Positions 1 through 5,872 are shown, numbered from the stretch's first letter. The stretch is DNA of 16,844 nucleotides from Oscillospiraceae bacterium (GCA_015066165.1 SVOX01000016.1:1-16844); one strand, 5' to 3'. A program made the numbers and translations. The notes: a model not told the origin generated them from the letters alone.

Positions 1-594
1 CTTTTCGTAATTACAAATGAGATAATAATGGTCGTCTTGCCAAGTGAGTGCATAAGGACTTACAATTCTTTGTTTTATTACGTCTGCAAATTCTCTGCCA
101 ACAAGTTCACGTGAAATATAATTAAAACTCACCTTTTTATTATCGCCTATTGCACGTGAAATAGTATCTATATTGTAAAAAATTTCTTCGTTGGTGCATT
201 TTTGAAACGGGCTCCAATAAACGTCTTTTTCCCGCTTTCTTTGTTGTTCGGCACTTAACATTGAACCCAACTTTTTCACAAGTTCACGTGTCTTTTTGGG
301 GCTTATAAACTTTGCTGTTCTAACCGCATCGCTTAAAAGATAAATCTCGGCTTCTTCAAATTCACGGCTTGCCATAAAAAAGCCCTTTGGCGAAAACGAC
401 CGCAAGATGTCATATCCATAATCGCAAAGCGCCTCAATATCGGCATAAATAGATTTACGCTCGGCTTCAATTCCAAACGTTGCCAAATGTTCGCAAATTT
501 TTGTAGCGGTAAGCGGATGCTCTTCATCACTATATTTTCGCAAAATATCAAGCACGTAAAGTATTTTTAATTTTTGTCCCCATGATTTAGGCAT
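1..594 (-). CDS. WYL-domain transcriptional regulator, partial at the left edge
   Basis: Reading the minus strand from ATG at 594 gives 198 residues with no stop before the window ends. The N-terminus (MPKSWGQKLKILYVLDIL) leads into a winged helix-turn-helix of the HTH_11/DeoR kind: LTATKICEHLATFGIE, then ERKSIYADIEAL as the likely recognition helix, at about residues 29-60. The last 50 residues (KKVSFNYISRELVGREF, then RIVSPYALTWQDDHYYLIC) match the start of a WYL ligand-binding domain, whose usual opening is an F-x-Y motif followed by P-Y-x-L-x-x-x-x-x-x-Y-L. The family are DNA-binding regulators with a C-terminal sensor domain. The ATG lies 28 bases inside the end of rnmV, with GGCGGTGG just upstream. 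An in-frame GTG at 603 is an alternative start. It is probably the last known gene of the comEC-holA-rnmV operon. Its target is unknown. Confidence 0.85.
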   Translation of the reverse strand, partial: MPKSWGQKLKILYVLDILRKYSDEEHPLTATKICEHLATFGIEAERKSIYADIEALCDYGYDILRSFSPKGFFMASREFEEAEIYLLSDAVRTAKFISPKKTRELVKKLGSMLSAEQQRKREKDVYWSPFQKCTNEEIFYNIDTISRAIGDNKKVSFNYISRELVGREFADVIKQRIVSPYALTWQDDHYYLICNYEK

Positions 595-1169
595 TTTTCC
601 ACCGCCTTTTCAAATTGTTCTTTGGTTAAAATCGTATTTAATACGTCCAACATTGCGTTAGGCGATAAATTATTGGGTAAATTCAAATATTCAAGTAAAA
701 TCTTGCGGTTTTGCGTAGCATTTTGGGTACCCGAAAGCGAGAATTCAAACATATCGGTTTTAGTGATTTTTTCCGCCCCTTGTTGTGTTTCAAGCGCCGT
801 TATTCCACTTTTTAAAAGAGCATTTTCCAAAACTTCTTTAGAAAGTCCTTCAACCCCTAAATATCCTTCTTTCGAAGCGGTGGGTTTTCTTTTTTCTTTT
901 CCCCTTAACTGCGGTACGTAAACGTTTATAATCTTTCCGTCAGCCACTATGTTTTTTATGTGATTTCTAATAATGTTTCCCGCCGAATCACTGTCAGTCA
1001 ACACAATTATTCCGTTACGCTTGGCAAAAGTACGTATAAGTTCACACTTTTCACGGTCTTTAAAAATGCCAAAACCGTTGGTTGTGATAATTAGTGTATC
1101 CACCACGTTTTCAAGCGTAATTTTATCATACTTGCCCTCAACAATTATGGGCATATCAAGTTTAATCAA
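567..1169 (-). CDS. rnmV: Ribonuclease M5 (5S rRNA maturation; Toprim + DUF4093)
   Basis: This is a small Toprim nuclease of about 200 residues. Counting from the TTG at 1169, it opens LIKLDMPIIVEGKYDKITL: the VEG glutamate (residue 11) is the Toprim catalytic acid. NGFGIF follows, then LTDSDSAG at about 57-64, the Toprim DxD metal site. The basic GKEKRKP segment and GVEG at about 106 begin the RNase M5 C-terminal (DUF4093-like) region. RNase M5 trims precursor 5S rRNA in Gram-positive bacteria. Start choice: clostridial homologues begin roughly M-I-K-x-x-x-P-I-I-V-E-G, which fits TTG at 1169 with GGTG upstream. GTG at 1181 and ATG at 1154 are possible. The TTG overlaps the holA stop by 8 bases, suggesting translational coupling. 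Its position after holA is more operon context than functional partnership. Confidence 0.9.
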   Translation of the reverse strand: MIKLDMPIIVEGKYDKITLENVVDTLIITTNGFGIFKDREKCELIRTFAKRNGIIVLTDSDSAGNIIRNHIKNIVADGKIINVYVPQLRGKEKRKPTASKEGYLGVEGLSKEVLENALLKSGITALETQQGAEKITKTDMFEFSLSGTQNATQNRKILLEYLNLPNNLSPNAMLDVLNTILTKEQFEKAVEKCLNHGDKN

Positions 1170-2211
1170 GGCATTCACCACGAATCGCTATATAGCCGAG
1201 TTTTACAAGCAACTGCTCAAGCACAACCCTTGGGTCGCTTGAAAAACTTTTTAAAGATTTATCAGCCGCACGCAAGGCGTCAAAACTAAATAAAAACTTT
1301 GTGGAAGTAAACTTTTTAACGTCGCTCACAGCATTTCTTATTACAAATTCACGGTTTTTATAATCAAACGCCTGTGCAATTTCAGGAGCAGTCATCGCTC
1401 TTTCTTTTCCAACAAAAGTGCGGTACATATCCACATAAAATCCCGAAATTGTGCTTAAAATTATTATTGGCTCAACTTTTAAATAAAAAAGTTCGTCCAA
1501 AATTTTTAAAGCAGCGCTCATATTACACTCAATAATATGTTTCGACAAAGTGTAAACACTGGCTTCTACGGTTTTTATGCAAATTTCATCTACCGTTTGC
1601 TTTGTAATTTCACCGCTGCCCACAAAATTGCAAAGTTTTTCAAGTTCATTTTTAAGAGTGTTAATATCTTCACCCGAAGTTTCAACCAAATATCTTGCTG
1701 CCGCACCTTCAAATTTACAGCCACGCTTTGCAGCACCTGCAGTAAGCATTTTAATAAGGTCCGGCACGGTTCTGTGATTAAGTTCGGCGGCAACACCGTT
1801 ATTTTTTTCAGCGGCGGTTACAAGTTTTGAAAGTTTTGTGTTCTTTTTAGCCACAATTTCCAAAACGTCGTAAAGCAAAATAAAAACGCAACTTTCAGGA
1901 GTATCGGAAATAATTGTGCAAAGTTTTTCAAAATCTGATTTTGAGCATTTTTCAAAATCGTAATCGGTCAAAATGACACACTTTTTATCACTCATCATTG
2001 GAAACTGCAAAACCGCATCGTAAACTTCTTGCAAGTCGCAGTCGCCCGAAAATTTTTGAAAATTAAAAATATCGTCCGGCTCGGCGCACATACCGCTGAT
2101 TTTATTGGCATAAAGGTTTTTCAAATAACCGTCGTTACCAAATAAAATATAAACGTTACGGGCAGTATTTTTTATTTCATTTTTAAGCGCCGTTTCAAAA
2201 ATTATTGACAT
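1162..2211 (-). CDS. holA: DNA polymerase III subunit delta
   Basis: This is a 349-residue protein of the usual HolA length. The N-terminal NVYILFGNDGYLKNLYANKI (about 19-38) corresponds to the delta-subunit opening 'Y-L-L-x-G-x-D-x-F-L'. Then come a DnaA/clamp-loader-like domain (about 40-150), the conserved linker region ARYLVETSGEDINTLKNELEKLCNF (about 169-193), and a helical C-terminal collar domain ending VVLEQLLVKLGYI. The delta subunit opens the beta sliding clamp during clamp loading and is normally essential. The ATG at 2211 overlaps the end of the comEC-like gene by 10 bases, and the gene overlaps rnmV downstream. comEC followed by holA is a common order in Firmicutes. Identification rests on overall pattern, since delta subunits are poorly conserved. 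Confidence 0.93.
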   Translation of the reverse strand: MSIIFETALKNEIKNTARNVYILFGNDGYLKNLYANKISGMCAEPDDIFNFQKFSGDCDLQEVYDAVLQFPMMSDKKCVILTDYDFEKCSKSDFEKLCTIISDTPESCVFILLYDVLEIVAKKNTKLSKLVTAAEKNNGVAAELNHRTVPDLIKMLTAGAAKRGCKFEGAAARYLVETSGEDINTLKNELEKLCNFVGSGEITKQTVDEICIKTVEASVYTLSKHIIECNMSAALKILDELFYLKVEPIIILSTISGFYVDMYRTFVGKERAMTAPEIAQAFDYKNREFVIRNAVSDVKKFTSTKFLFSFDALRAADKSLKSFSSDPRVVLEQLLVKLGYIAIRGECLD

Positions 2212-3701
2212 ATTATCTTTTTACTCCTTTCTTTCGCTTTTATTTTTCGTATTTCTTCTAATTTTAACATATCTTTACGTTTTTTACAAGCAAGTAAAAC
2301 CCACAATATTATAATTATCACACTTGTCAATATATAAGCCGACCATTTGGGCAAAGAAGTTGTGGCAAAAGGCAAACTTCCAAAATCGTTTATTACGTTA
2401 TTTATAAAAGCCAAAATAAACTCTGCTACCCAAAACAAAAACGGTTGTAAAAACGGCAACACAAGCCCTGAAATACACAGAACAAGCGCAACGCTTGAGG
2501 CGGCAGATAACAATAAATTAGTCGCAAGAGATACATTTGAAATATACCCAAAAGTATAAATTGTAACAGGCGCTGTAAAAATAAGTGCGCAAAAACTTAT
2601 AATAACACTGCCTAAAATTGCCTTTACAGCCCAATTATTAAATATTCTTTTTCTTGTGAGAACCCGTGTTACAGGCACCGCTACCACCAAAATTGAAAAG
2701 GTAGATAAAACTGAAAGCAAAAACCCAATGCTGAAAATGGCAAACGGATTCGTTAAAAGAATAATCACAACTGCACACCCTAACGTATTTTCGGGTGTTG
2801 ATTGACGTTTTATTATGAGCGATAACGCCAAAATCATGTAGGTAATACCGGCACGTAAAATTGACATTGTAAAACCGCATATTGCCATAAGAAAAACTGA
2901 AACTGCAAAAATAACTCCCGCACGAAGATAACGGTTATATAAGAATTTGTCAATCAAATACAAGAAAAGGGAAACCACTATTGACAAATGCATACCCGAA
3001 ACCACCATAATATGTGCTACACCCGCACTTTTAACGTTAGAGTAGAATTCATCAGTAAAATATGTTTTATCACCCGTTATGAGTGCCAATGCGGTTGCCG
3101 CTCTCGAAAACTGAAAATTATCAAAAAAGCAATTTTTAACGTAATTGCGAACAGCGCCAATTACCGAAAGCACCATTTCTTTCCCTGTCTTTTCGGTCAT
3201 TTTGGTTATGTAACCGCTAACAAAAATGTTTTTAGCGTAAAAACTGTCTTTATGTTCATAATTATCTAACGAAGATATGGATAAACGTGCTTTAAATTTA
3301 TCGCCGTAAGATAAATTTTCCTTATAAATATTAAGTTTTATTTTATCCCCTTTTGACAGAGTGTCGCTTTGTAACGTTTCGGCTGTTGTGCTGTAATACT
3401 CGCCGTGATTTGTAGGGTTTTCTATTATCACAAACTCACCGTCACAGTTTGTGCGGTCAAAATTACGCAAACTGTCAATTTTAACGGTTGTAAAAAAGCA
3501 ACTTAACGCCACCGCCAAAACACAAATAAAAGCAAAGATAATTTCACCCTTCACCCGCTTATATATCATTATAAAAATAAAGCCCAATACCACTGTACAT
3601 ACAATAAAAAGCATCTTTTCGGCATACATTGTTATTACCGAAACGACACTTGAAAGTATAGCGCACAAAAGCATTGGTCTCTTTTTTAAATAGTCACGCA
3701 A
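2202..3701 (-). CDS. comEC: ComEC/Rec2-family membrane protein lacking the C-terminal metallo-hydrolase domain
   Basis: This is a 499-residue polytopic membrane protein. Residues about 10-70 hold the first membrane segments. Residues about 80-165 form a soluble OB-like region (DUF4131 type; GDKIKLNIY, YGDKFKARL). From 195 on lies the Competence domain, with LALITGDK (205-212), AGVAHIMVVSGMHLS (226-240) and SILRAGITY (280-288), followed by many hydrophobic segments to about 470. In competent Firmicutes ComEC forms the inner-membrane channel for single-stranded DNA uptake. Full-length relatives of about 750 residues end in a metallo-beta-lactamase-like domain. Here the reading frame ends in a lysine-rich tail (KKRKDMLKLEEIRKIKAKERSKK) and holA starts immediately, so that domain is absent. 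Start is TTG at 3701 with AAGGA upstream; ATG at 3674 is the alternative. Whether it still moves DNA is unknown. Confidence 0.85.
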   Translation of the reverse strand: MRDYLKKRPMLLCAILSSVVSVITMYAEKMLFIVCTVVLGFIFIMIYKRVKGEIIFAFICVLAVALSCFFTTVKIDSLRNFDRTNCDGEFVIIENPTNHGEYYSTTAETLQSDTLSKGDKIKLNIYKENLSYGDKFKARLSISSLDNYEHKDSFYAKNIFVSGYITKMTEKTGKEMVLSVIGAVRNYVKNCFFDNFQFSRAATALALITGDKTYFTDEFYSNVKSAGVAHIMVVSGMHLSIVVSLFLYLIDKFLYNRYLRAGVIFAVSVFLMAICGFTMSILRAGITYMILALSLIIKRQSTPENTLGCAVVIILLTNPFAIFSIGFLLSVLSTFSILVVAVPVTRVLTRKRIFNNWAVKAILGSVIISFCALIFTAPVTIYTFGYISNVSLATNLLLSAASSVALVLCISGLVLPFLQPFLFWVAEFILAFINNVINDFGSLPFATTSLPKWSAYILTSVIIIILWVLLACKKRKDMLKLEEIRKIKAKERSKKIICQ

Positions 3702-3724
3702 AATAAGTCAATTCCTTTTTATCA

Positions 3725-3753
3725 TTTACAAATCAATAAATTTAATGTATAAT
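3725..3753 (+). promoter_or_regulatory. Sigma-A-type promoter of the DUF2975-like gene
   Basis: TTTACA (3725-3730) and a perfect TATAAT (3748-3753) are separated by 17 bases. The predicted transcript start is near 3760, so the in-frame TTG at 3758 cannot be the start codon and translation most likely begins at the ATG at 3773. Confidence 0.75.
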
Positions 3754-3772
3754 AACTTTGGAAGGTGTTAAT

Positions 3773-4036
3773 ATGAAAAAAGTAAACACAATCAAATTTT
3801 CTTTATTTTTAACCGATTTGTTTTTAGTTCTTTTAGTTTTAGTGGCGTTTTTTCTGCCTTTTCTTGTTACTTGGTACGTGGAATATGCAGGTCGGCTTGA
3901 AAGTCTTGCCACTACGATAATGGTTACTTGTTATCCCTGCGCCCCATTTACAGGGCTTATACTTTTTTACCTTAGAAAAGTACTTAAAAATATTGAAAAG
4001 AAAGATGACAAAACCCCGATAATAAGAAATATCTAA
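3773..4036 (+). CDS. DUF2975-like membrane protein, N-terminal half (frameshifted gene)
   Basis: This 87-residue open frame starts at ATG 3773 with GGAAGG seven to eight bases upstream. It contains a long hydrophobic stretch (LFLVLLVLVAFFLPFLVTW), the segment YVEYAGRLESLATTIMVTCYPCAPF, and a second membrane helix ending LFYLRKVLKNIEKKDDK. To my recognition this is the first half of DUF2975-family proteins, small membrane proteins of about 140-170 residues usually encoded next to a small Cro/CI-like helix-turn-helix gene. The frame stops after TPIIRNI, which has no family character; the family sequence continues in another frame from 4009 on. No helix-turn-helix partner follows. The function of the family is not established. 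Confidence 0.65.
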   Translation: MKKVNTIKFSLFLTDLFLVLLVLVAFFLPFLVTWYVEYAGRLESLATTIMVTCYPCAPFTGLILFYLRKVLKNIEKKDDKTPIIRNI

Positions 4037-4194
4037 AATATATGAGTTTTTGTTGTATCATAGTTGCAATTATAACTTTGATAGCAGGCGGTTTTTATTT
4101 GCCGTTTTTCCTTGTGGCAGGTACGTTTTTATTTTTGGCACTGCTTATTTTTGTTTTCAGAAATATTTTTATAAATATATGTAAAGAAAAATAA
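4009..4194 (+). pseudogene. DUF2975-like membrane protein, out-of-frame C-terminal half
   Basis: In the frame opening at 4009, just after a TGA, the translation reads QNPDNKKYLKYMSFCCIIV and then ITLIAGGFYLPFF and a hydrophobic helix, ending ICKEK at 4194. This is how a DUF2975 protein would continue from IEKKDDK. Adding one A to the AAAA run at 4010-4013 joins both halves into a single 140-residue protein reading KKDDKNPDNKKYLKYM. The simplest reading is a one-base deletion, real or from sequencing. A separate small protein starting at ATG 4042 (50 residues) is possible, but I see no ribosome binding site for it. The promoter and terminator around the gene look intact, so any inactivation would be recent. 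Confidence 0.6.
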
Positions 4195-4207
4195 AAATTC
4201 TAACAAA

Positions 4208-4240
4208 AAAACCGACTTGGCTTACAAGTCGGTTTTAATT
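4208..4240 (+). terminator. Rho-independent terminator of the DUF2975-like gene
   Basis: A perfect 12-bp stem, AAAACCGACTTG (4208-4219) paired with CAAGTCGGTTTT (4225-4236), encloses a GCTTA loop. The T-run TTTTAATT follows. It sits 13 bases after the stop at 4194. Confidence 0.85.
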
Positions 4241-4255
4241 GGAGCGGGTAATGGG
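4239..4255. repeat. 17-bp near-perfect copy of the tRNA-Gly 3' end
   Basis: TTGGAGCGGGTAATGGG (4239-4255) matches 4445-4461, TTGGAGCGGGTGATGGG, at 16 of 17 positions in direct orientation. The second copy is the complement of the tRNA-Gly 3' end: CCA, discriminator, acceptor strand and start of the T arm. The 206-base offset between copies resembles the arrangement left when an element inserts at a tRNA 3' end, but no integrase is present. Confidence 0.7.
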
Positions 4256-4379
4256 TGACGTTGCGAGCGCATCCTGTGGATGATAAAGCGAGCAAAAGGA
4301 AGCGCTGCGGTCGGCAGTTGCAAACGGCAGTGCTGCAACAACGGTCACCGCAAGAGAGCGAACCGAAGGTTCGATTCCC
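4254..4379. other. GC-rich, self-complementary intergenic block, possibly a dispersed repeat or structured RNA
   Basis: This stretch is clearly richer in G+C than the AT-rich flanks and carries no convincing gene. Several pairings are visible. GGTGAC plus GTTG (4254-4263) pair with CAAC and GTCACC (4339-4349) across a one-base bulge. AGCGC (4266-4270) pairs with GCGCT (4302-4306). CATCC-TGT-GGATG (4270-4282) and CGAACC-GAA-GGTTCG (4359-4373) are small hairpins. The block ends in GGTTCGATTCCC (4368-4379), a tRNA T-arm-like sequence that is the inverted complement of 4459-4470 inside tRNA-Gly. Open frames across it on either strand run into the tRNA and show no protein-family character. It could be a degenerate tRNA-derived or mobile sequence; the strand of any transcript is unknown. 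Confidence 0.5.
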
Positions 4380-4406
4380 TTTATTTTATAATAAATCCAC
4401 CAACTT

Positions 4407-4441
4407 AAAAAACAAAACTCCCAGACAAAATGCCCGAGAGT
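4407..4441 (-). terminator. Terminator of tRNA-Gly
   Basis: On the minus strand an 11-bp stem with three G-T pairs, ACTCTCGGGCA (4441-4431) with TGTCTGGGAGT (4427-4417), has a TTT loop. TTTTGTTTTTT follows (4416-4406). It begins five bases past the encoded CCA of tRNA-Gly. Confidence 0.75.
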
Positions 4442-4445
4442 GATT

Positions 4446-4520
4446 TGGAGCGGGTGATGGGAATCGAACCCACACAACCAGCTTGGAAGGCTGGGATTCT
4501 AGCCGTTGAACTACACCCGC
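4446..4520 (-). tRNA. tRNA-Gly (anticodon UCC)
   Basis: The minus strand reads GCGGGTG as the acceptor 5' strand, a D arm with TAGTTCAACGGCTAGA, the anticodon stem CCAGC/GCTGG around loop CTTCCAA (anticodon TCC, reading GGA), and a T arm with GGTTCGATTCC. CACCCGC, discriminator T and encoded CCA end at 4446. All stems pair. It is transcribed divergently from tRNA-Leu. Confidence 0.95.
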
Positions 4521-4536
4521 GATTAGAACGAAAATT

Positions 4537-4565
4537 ATGATAACACATATTTTTCGTTTAGTCAA
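4537..4565 (-). promoter_or_regulatory. Promoter of tRNA-Gly
   Basis: On the minus strand TTGACT (4565-4560) and TATCAT (4542-4537) are separated by 17 bases. The predicted start of transcription is near 4530, ten bases before the tRNA. The tRNA-Leu promoter has the same TATCAT -10 box. Confidence 0.8.
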
Positions 4566-4595
4566 GAGTTTTTATGTTTTTTCTTCAAAAAGTTC

Positions 4596-4624
4596 TTGAC
4601 AAAGAGGTTCAAATCATATATCAT
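4596..4624 (+). promoter_or_regulatory. Promoter of tRNA-Leu, overlapping a 16-bp palindrome
   Basis: TTGACA (4596-4601) and TATCAT (4619-4624) are separated by 17 bases. The start of transcription would fall near 4631, just before the tRNA at 4634. The perfect palindrome ATATCATATATGATAT (4618-4633) covers the -10 box and start site. Confidence 0.8.
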
Positions 4625-4633
4625 ATATGATAT

Positions 4634-4720
4634 GCCGCTGTGGTGGAATAGGCAGACACAAGGGACTTAAAATCCCTCGGTAGCGATATCGTACCGGTTC
4701 AAGTCCGGTCAGCGGCACCA
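4634..4720 (+). tRNA. tRNA-Leu (anticodon UAA)
   Basis: This is an 87-base class II tRNA. GCCGCTG pairs with CAGCGGC. The D arm contains GTGGAATAGGCAGAC. The anticodon stem AGGGA/TCCCT encloses CTTAAAA (anticodon TAA, reading UUA). A long variable arm follows, then the T arm GGTTCAAGTCC, discriminator A and encoded CCA. A strong terminator begins directly after CCA. Confidence 0.96.
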
Positions 4721-4754
4721 AAAAAGAACGAAGCAATCGCTTCGTTCTTTTTTT
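4721..4754 (+). terminator. Terminator of tRNA-Leu
   Basis: GAACGAAGC (4726-4734) and GCTTCGTTC (4739-4747) form a perfect 9-bp stem with an AATC loop. It is extended by A5/T5 and followed by a T-run to 4754. Confidence 0.9.
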
Positions 4755-4757
4755 ATC

Positions 4758-4930
4758 CAAGCCGACAGGCTTGGTATATCATCACGACAAAGTCGTGCAT
4801 ATCATCGCCGCAAGGCGTATATCATCACACGAAGTGTGTATCTCTGTCGGCTTGATGATATACGAAACTAAAGTTTTGATGATATGCAATTCCTTGCGGA
4901 ATTGATGATATACAATGCTTACGCATTGAT
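4758..4930. repeat. Array of seven small hairpins with constant linkers that invert midway
   Basis: Short hairpins with unrelated stem sequences are joined by a constant linker. In order they are CAAGCC-GACA-GGCTTG (4758), CACGAC-AAA-GTCGTG (4783), CGCC-GCAA-GGCG (4806), CACAC-GAA-GTGTG (4826), AAAC-TAAA-GTTT (4865), CAATTCC-TTGC-GGAATTG (4887) and CAATGC-TTAC-GCATTG (4913). The first linkers read GTATATCATC or ATATCATC (4774, 4797, 4818); the later ones read the reverse complement, GATGATATAC or GATGATATGC (4854, 4878, 4904). AAGCCGACA (4759-4767) also pairs with TGTCGGCTT (4845-4853). It is not a CRISPR array: the constant part is too short and the variable parts are themselves palindromes. 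It lies between the tRNA-Leu terminator and the next promoter, and it may be a mobile or structured-RNA element. Confidence 0.7.
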
Positions 4931-4954
4931 TTATCGCCGCTTTTATGCTATAAT
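4926..4954 (+). promoter_or_regulatory. Promoter of the YcxB-like gene (extended -10)
   Basis: TTGATT (4926-4931) and TATAAT (4949-4954) are separated by 17 bases, with TGC directly before the -10 box (extended -10). The -35 box lies in the tail of the hairpin array, formed by the end of the last stem plus its linker. Confidence 0.75.
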
Positions 4955-4984
4955 AATTAAAAACATATAAGGAGGTTTTCCTCT

Positions 4985-5647
4985 ATGACCGAAAATAATG
5001 TAAACGTCAATGTCGATAATGCGGAAGTAAAAAACCCTATTTACAGTTCAAAGTTTTTGATGAACAAAGAATTGTTTTATGACTTTTGTTCCGTTAGTTA
5101 TAACAAAACTAAAAAAATGTTTTTTATTTTCTTTTGTTTAGTCGCCTATCTAATCGGCATAAATCTTTTAATTGGTAATTATGATATTGTTGTTGGTTTC
5201 GGTCCGTTCATATCGTTCTTAATGCTATTAACATATTTTCGGACAAAAAAGTCAATAAAAATCAATTATGAACGAAATTTAATTTCTGCAGGAAAAGAAA
5301 GCACCTTAAATTATGAACTTTTTGAGGATAAAATTGTTTCACATGTTGATGAACTAAAAAGAGAATATTTTTATCACCAGATAACGAAGTTCTTTGAAAC
5401 AAAAAACTTTATCTTGCTTCATCTTCAACACAATTTGCACGTTACAATAGAAAAAAACAATCTTAATTTAAGTGTTGATGAAGTAAAAGACTTTTTGATG
5501 AACAAATGCACTCTTGTTAAAAAGAAAAAGTTCATTAACTGTGCAAACGATAAAAAATGGTCTTTAGTGTTTTTGGTTGCACTAATTTTTGTTTCCATTG
5601 TGGGAACTGTTCTTGGATTAGTGTTAAAAATGAATTCAATATTTTAA
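4985..5647 (+). CDS. YcxB-like membrane protein
   Basis: This is a 220-residue protein with a strong AGGAGG ribosome binding site at 4970-4975. The N-terminal 40 residues are polar (NVNVNVDNAEVKNPI). Two adjacent membrane helices cover about residues 46-85 (MFFIFFCLVAYLIGINLLIG, then a second ending in YFRTKKS). A soluble middle follows, with NYELFEDKIVSHVDELKREYFYHQITKFFETKNFILLHL and a C-terminal lysine cluster. A final membrane helix lies at about 193-215. The order of two N-terminal helices and then 'Y-x-F-x-D-x-I ... Y-x-x-I-x-x-x-x-E-x-x-x-x-L' is characteristic of the YcxB-like family. The extra C-terminal helix is additional. The function of the family is unknown. It is a single-gene transcription unit between its own promoter and a terminator at 5701. 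Confidence 0.7.
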   Translation: MTENNVNVNVDNAEVKNPIYSSKFLMNKELFYDFCSVSYNKTKKMFFIFFCLVAYLIGINLLIGNYDIVVGFGPFISFLMLLTYFRTKKSIKINYERNLISAGKESTLNYELFEDKIVSHVDELKREYFYHQITKFFETKNFILLHLQHNLHVTIEKNNLNLSVDEVKDFLMNKCTLVKKKKFINCANDKKWSLVFLVALIFVSIVGTVLGLVLKMNSIF

Positions 5648-5700
5648 GAAAACAGGTTTTTAGGCACATTTTATTCGTGTCATTAAGTTCAAAACACCCA

Positions 5701-5740
5701 AAATCCCGTTCACATAAGTGTACGGGATTTTTACTTTTTT
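5701..5740 (+). terminator. Terminator of the YcxB-like gene
   Basis: AAATCCCGT (5701-5709) pairs with ACGGGATTT (5722-5730), with an inner CAC-ATAA-GTG hairpin. TTACTTTTTT follows. The rest of 5741-5815 holds nothing I recognise. Confidence 0.8.
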
Positions 5741-5815
5741 ACTTTAGCCACCGTTTAAACCTGGTTCCGCCAACTACAACGTTTCTAAACAAAAGAGCAT
5801 TATTTTACAAAATAA

Positions 5816-5844
5816 TTGCATTATTTTACTAATTAGTATATAAT
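5816..5844 (+). promoter_or_regulatory. Promoter of the queT operon
   Basis: TTGCAT (5816-5821) and TATAAT (5839-5844) are separated by 17 bases. The predicted transcript start near 5851 leaves a leader of only about 22 bases, too short for a preQ1 riboswitch. Confidence 0.7.
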
Positions 5845-5872
5845 AACATTAAAATCTGAAAGAAGTTAATAT

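Noticed and set aside
333..551. 72-residue minus-strand open frame.
   Set aside because: It is an alternative frame inside the WYL regulator, whose own frame gives a clear helix-turn-helix and WYL start.
622..1242. Plus-strand open frames opposite rnmV and holA.
   Set aside because: They are shadows of well-supported minus-strand genes, without ribosome binding sites or family similarity.
4239..4379. Second tRNA-Gly gene or full tRNA pseudogene.
   Set aside because: Only 17 bases of the 3' end and a T-arm-like 12-mer in opposite orientation are present; no anticodon or D arm can be drawn.
4235..4477. Open frames on both strands across the GC-rich block (80 residues minus, 62 residues plus).
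   Set aside because: They read into tRNA-Gly and its terminator, have no ribosome binding site and show no protein-family character.
4758..4930. Possible CRISPR array.
   Set aside because: The constant element is only 8-10 bases, changes orientation midway, and the variable parts are palindromic hairpins rather than unique spacers. No cas genes are nearby.
5557..5832. 91-residue plus-strand open frame after the YcxB-like gene.
   Set aside because: It overlaps the end of that gene in another frame, runs through its terminator and has no initiation signal.
5845..5872. preQ1 riboswitch upstream of queT.
   Set aside because: The predicted leader is about 22 bases and lacks the hairpin and A-rich tail of preQ1-I. 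The AGAGGTTC at 4604 lies far away in a tRNA promoter spacer.
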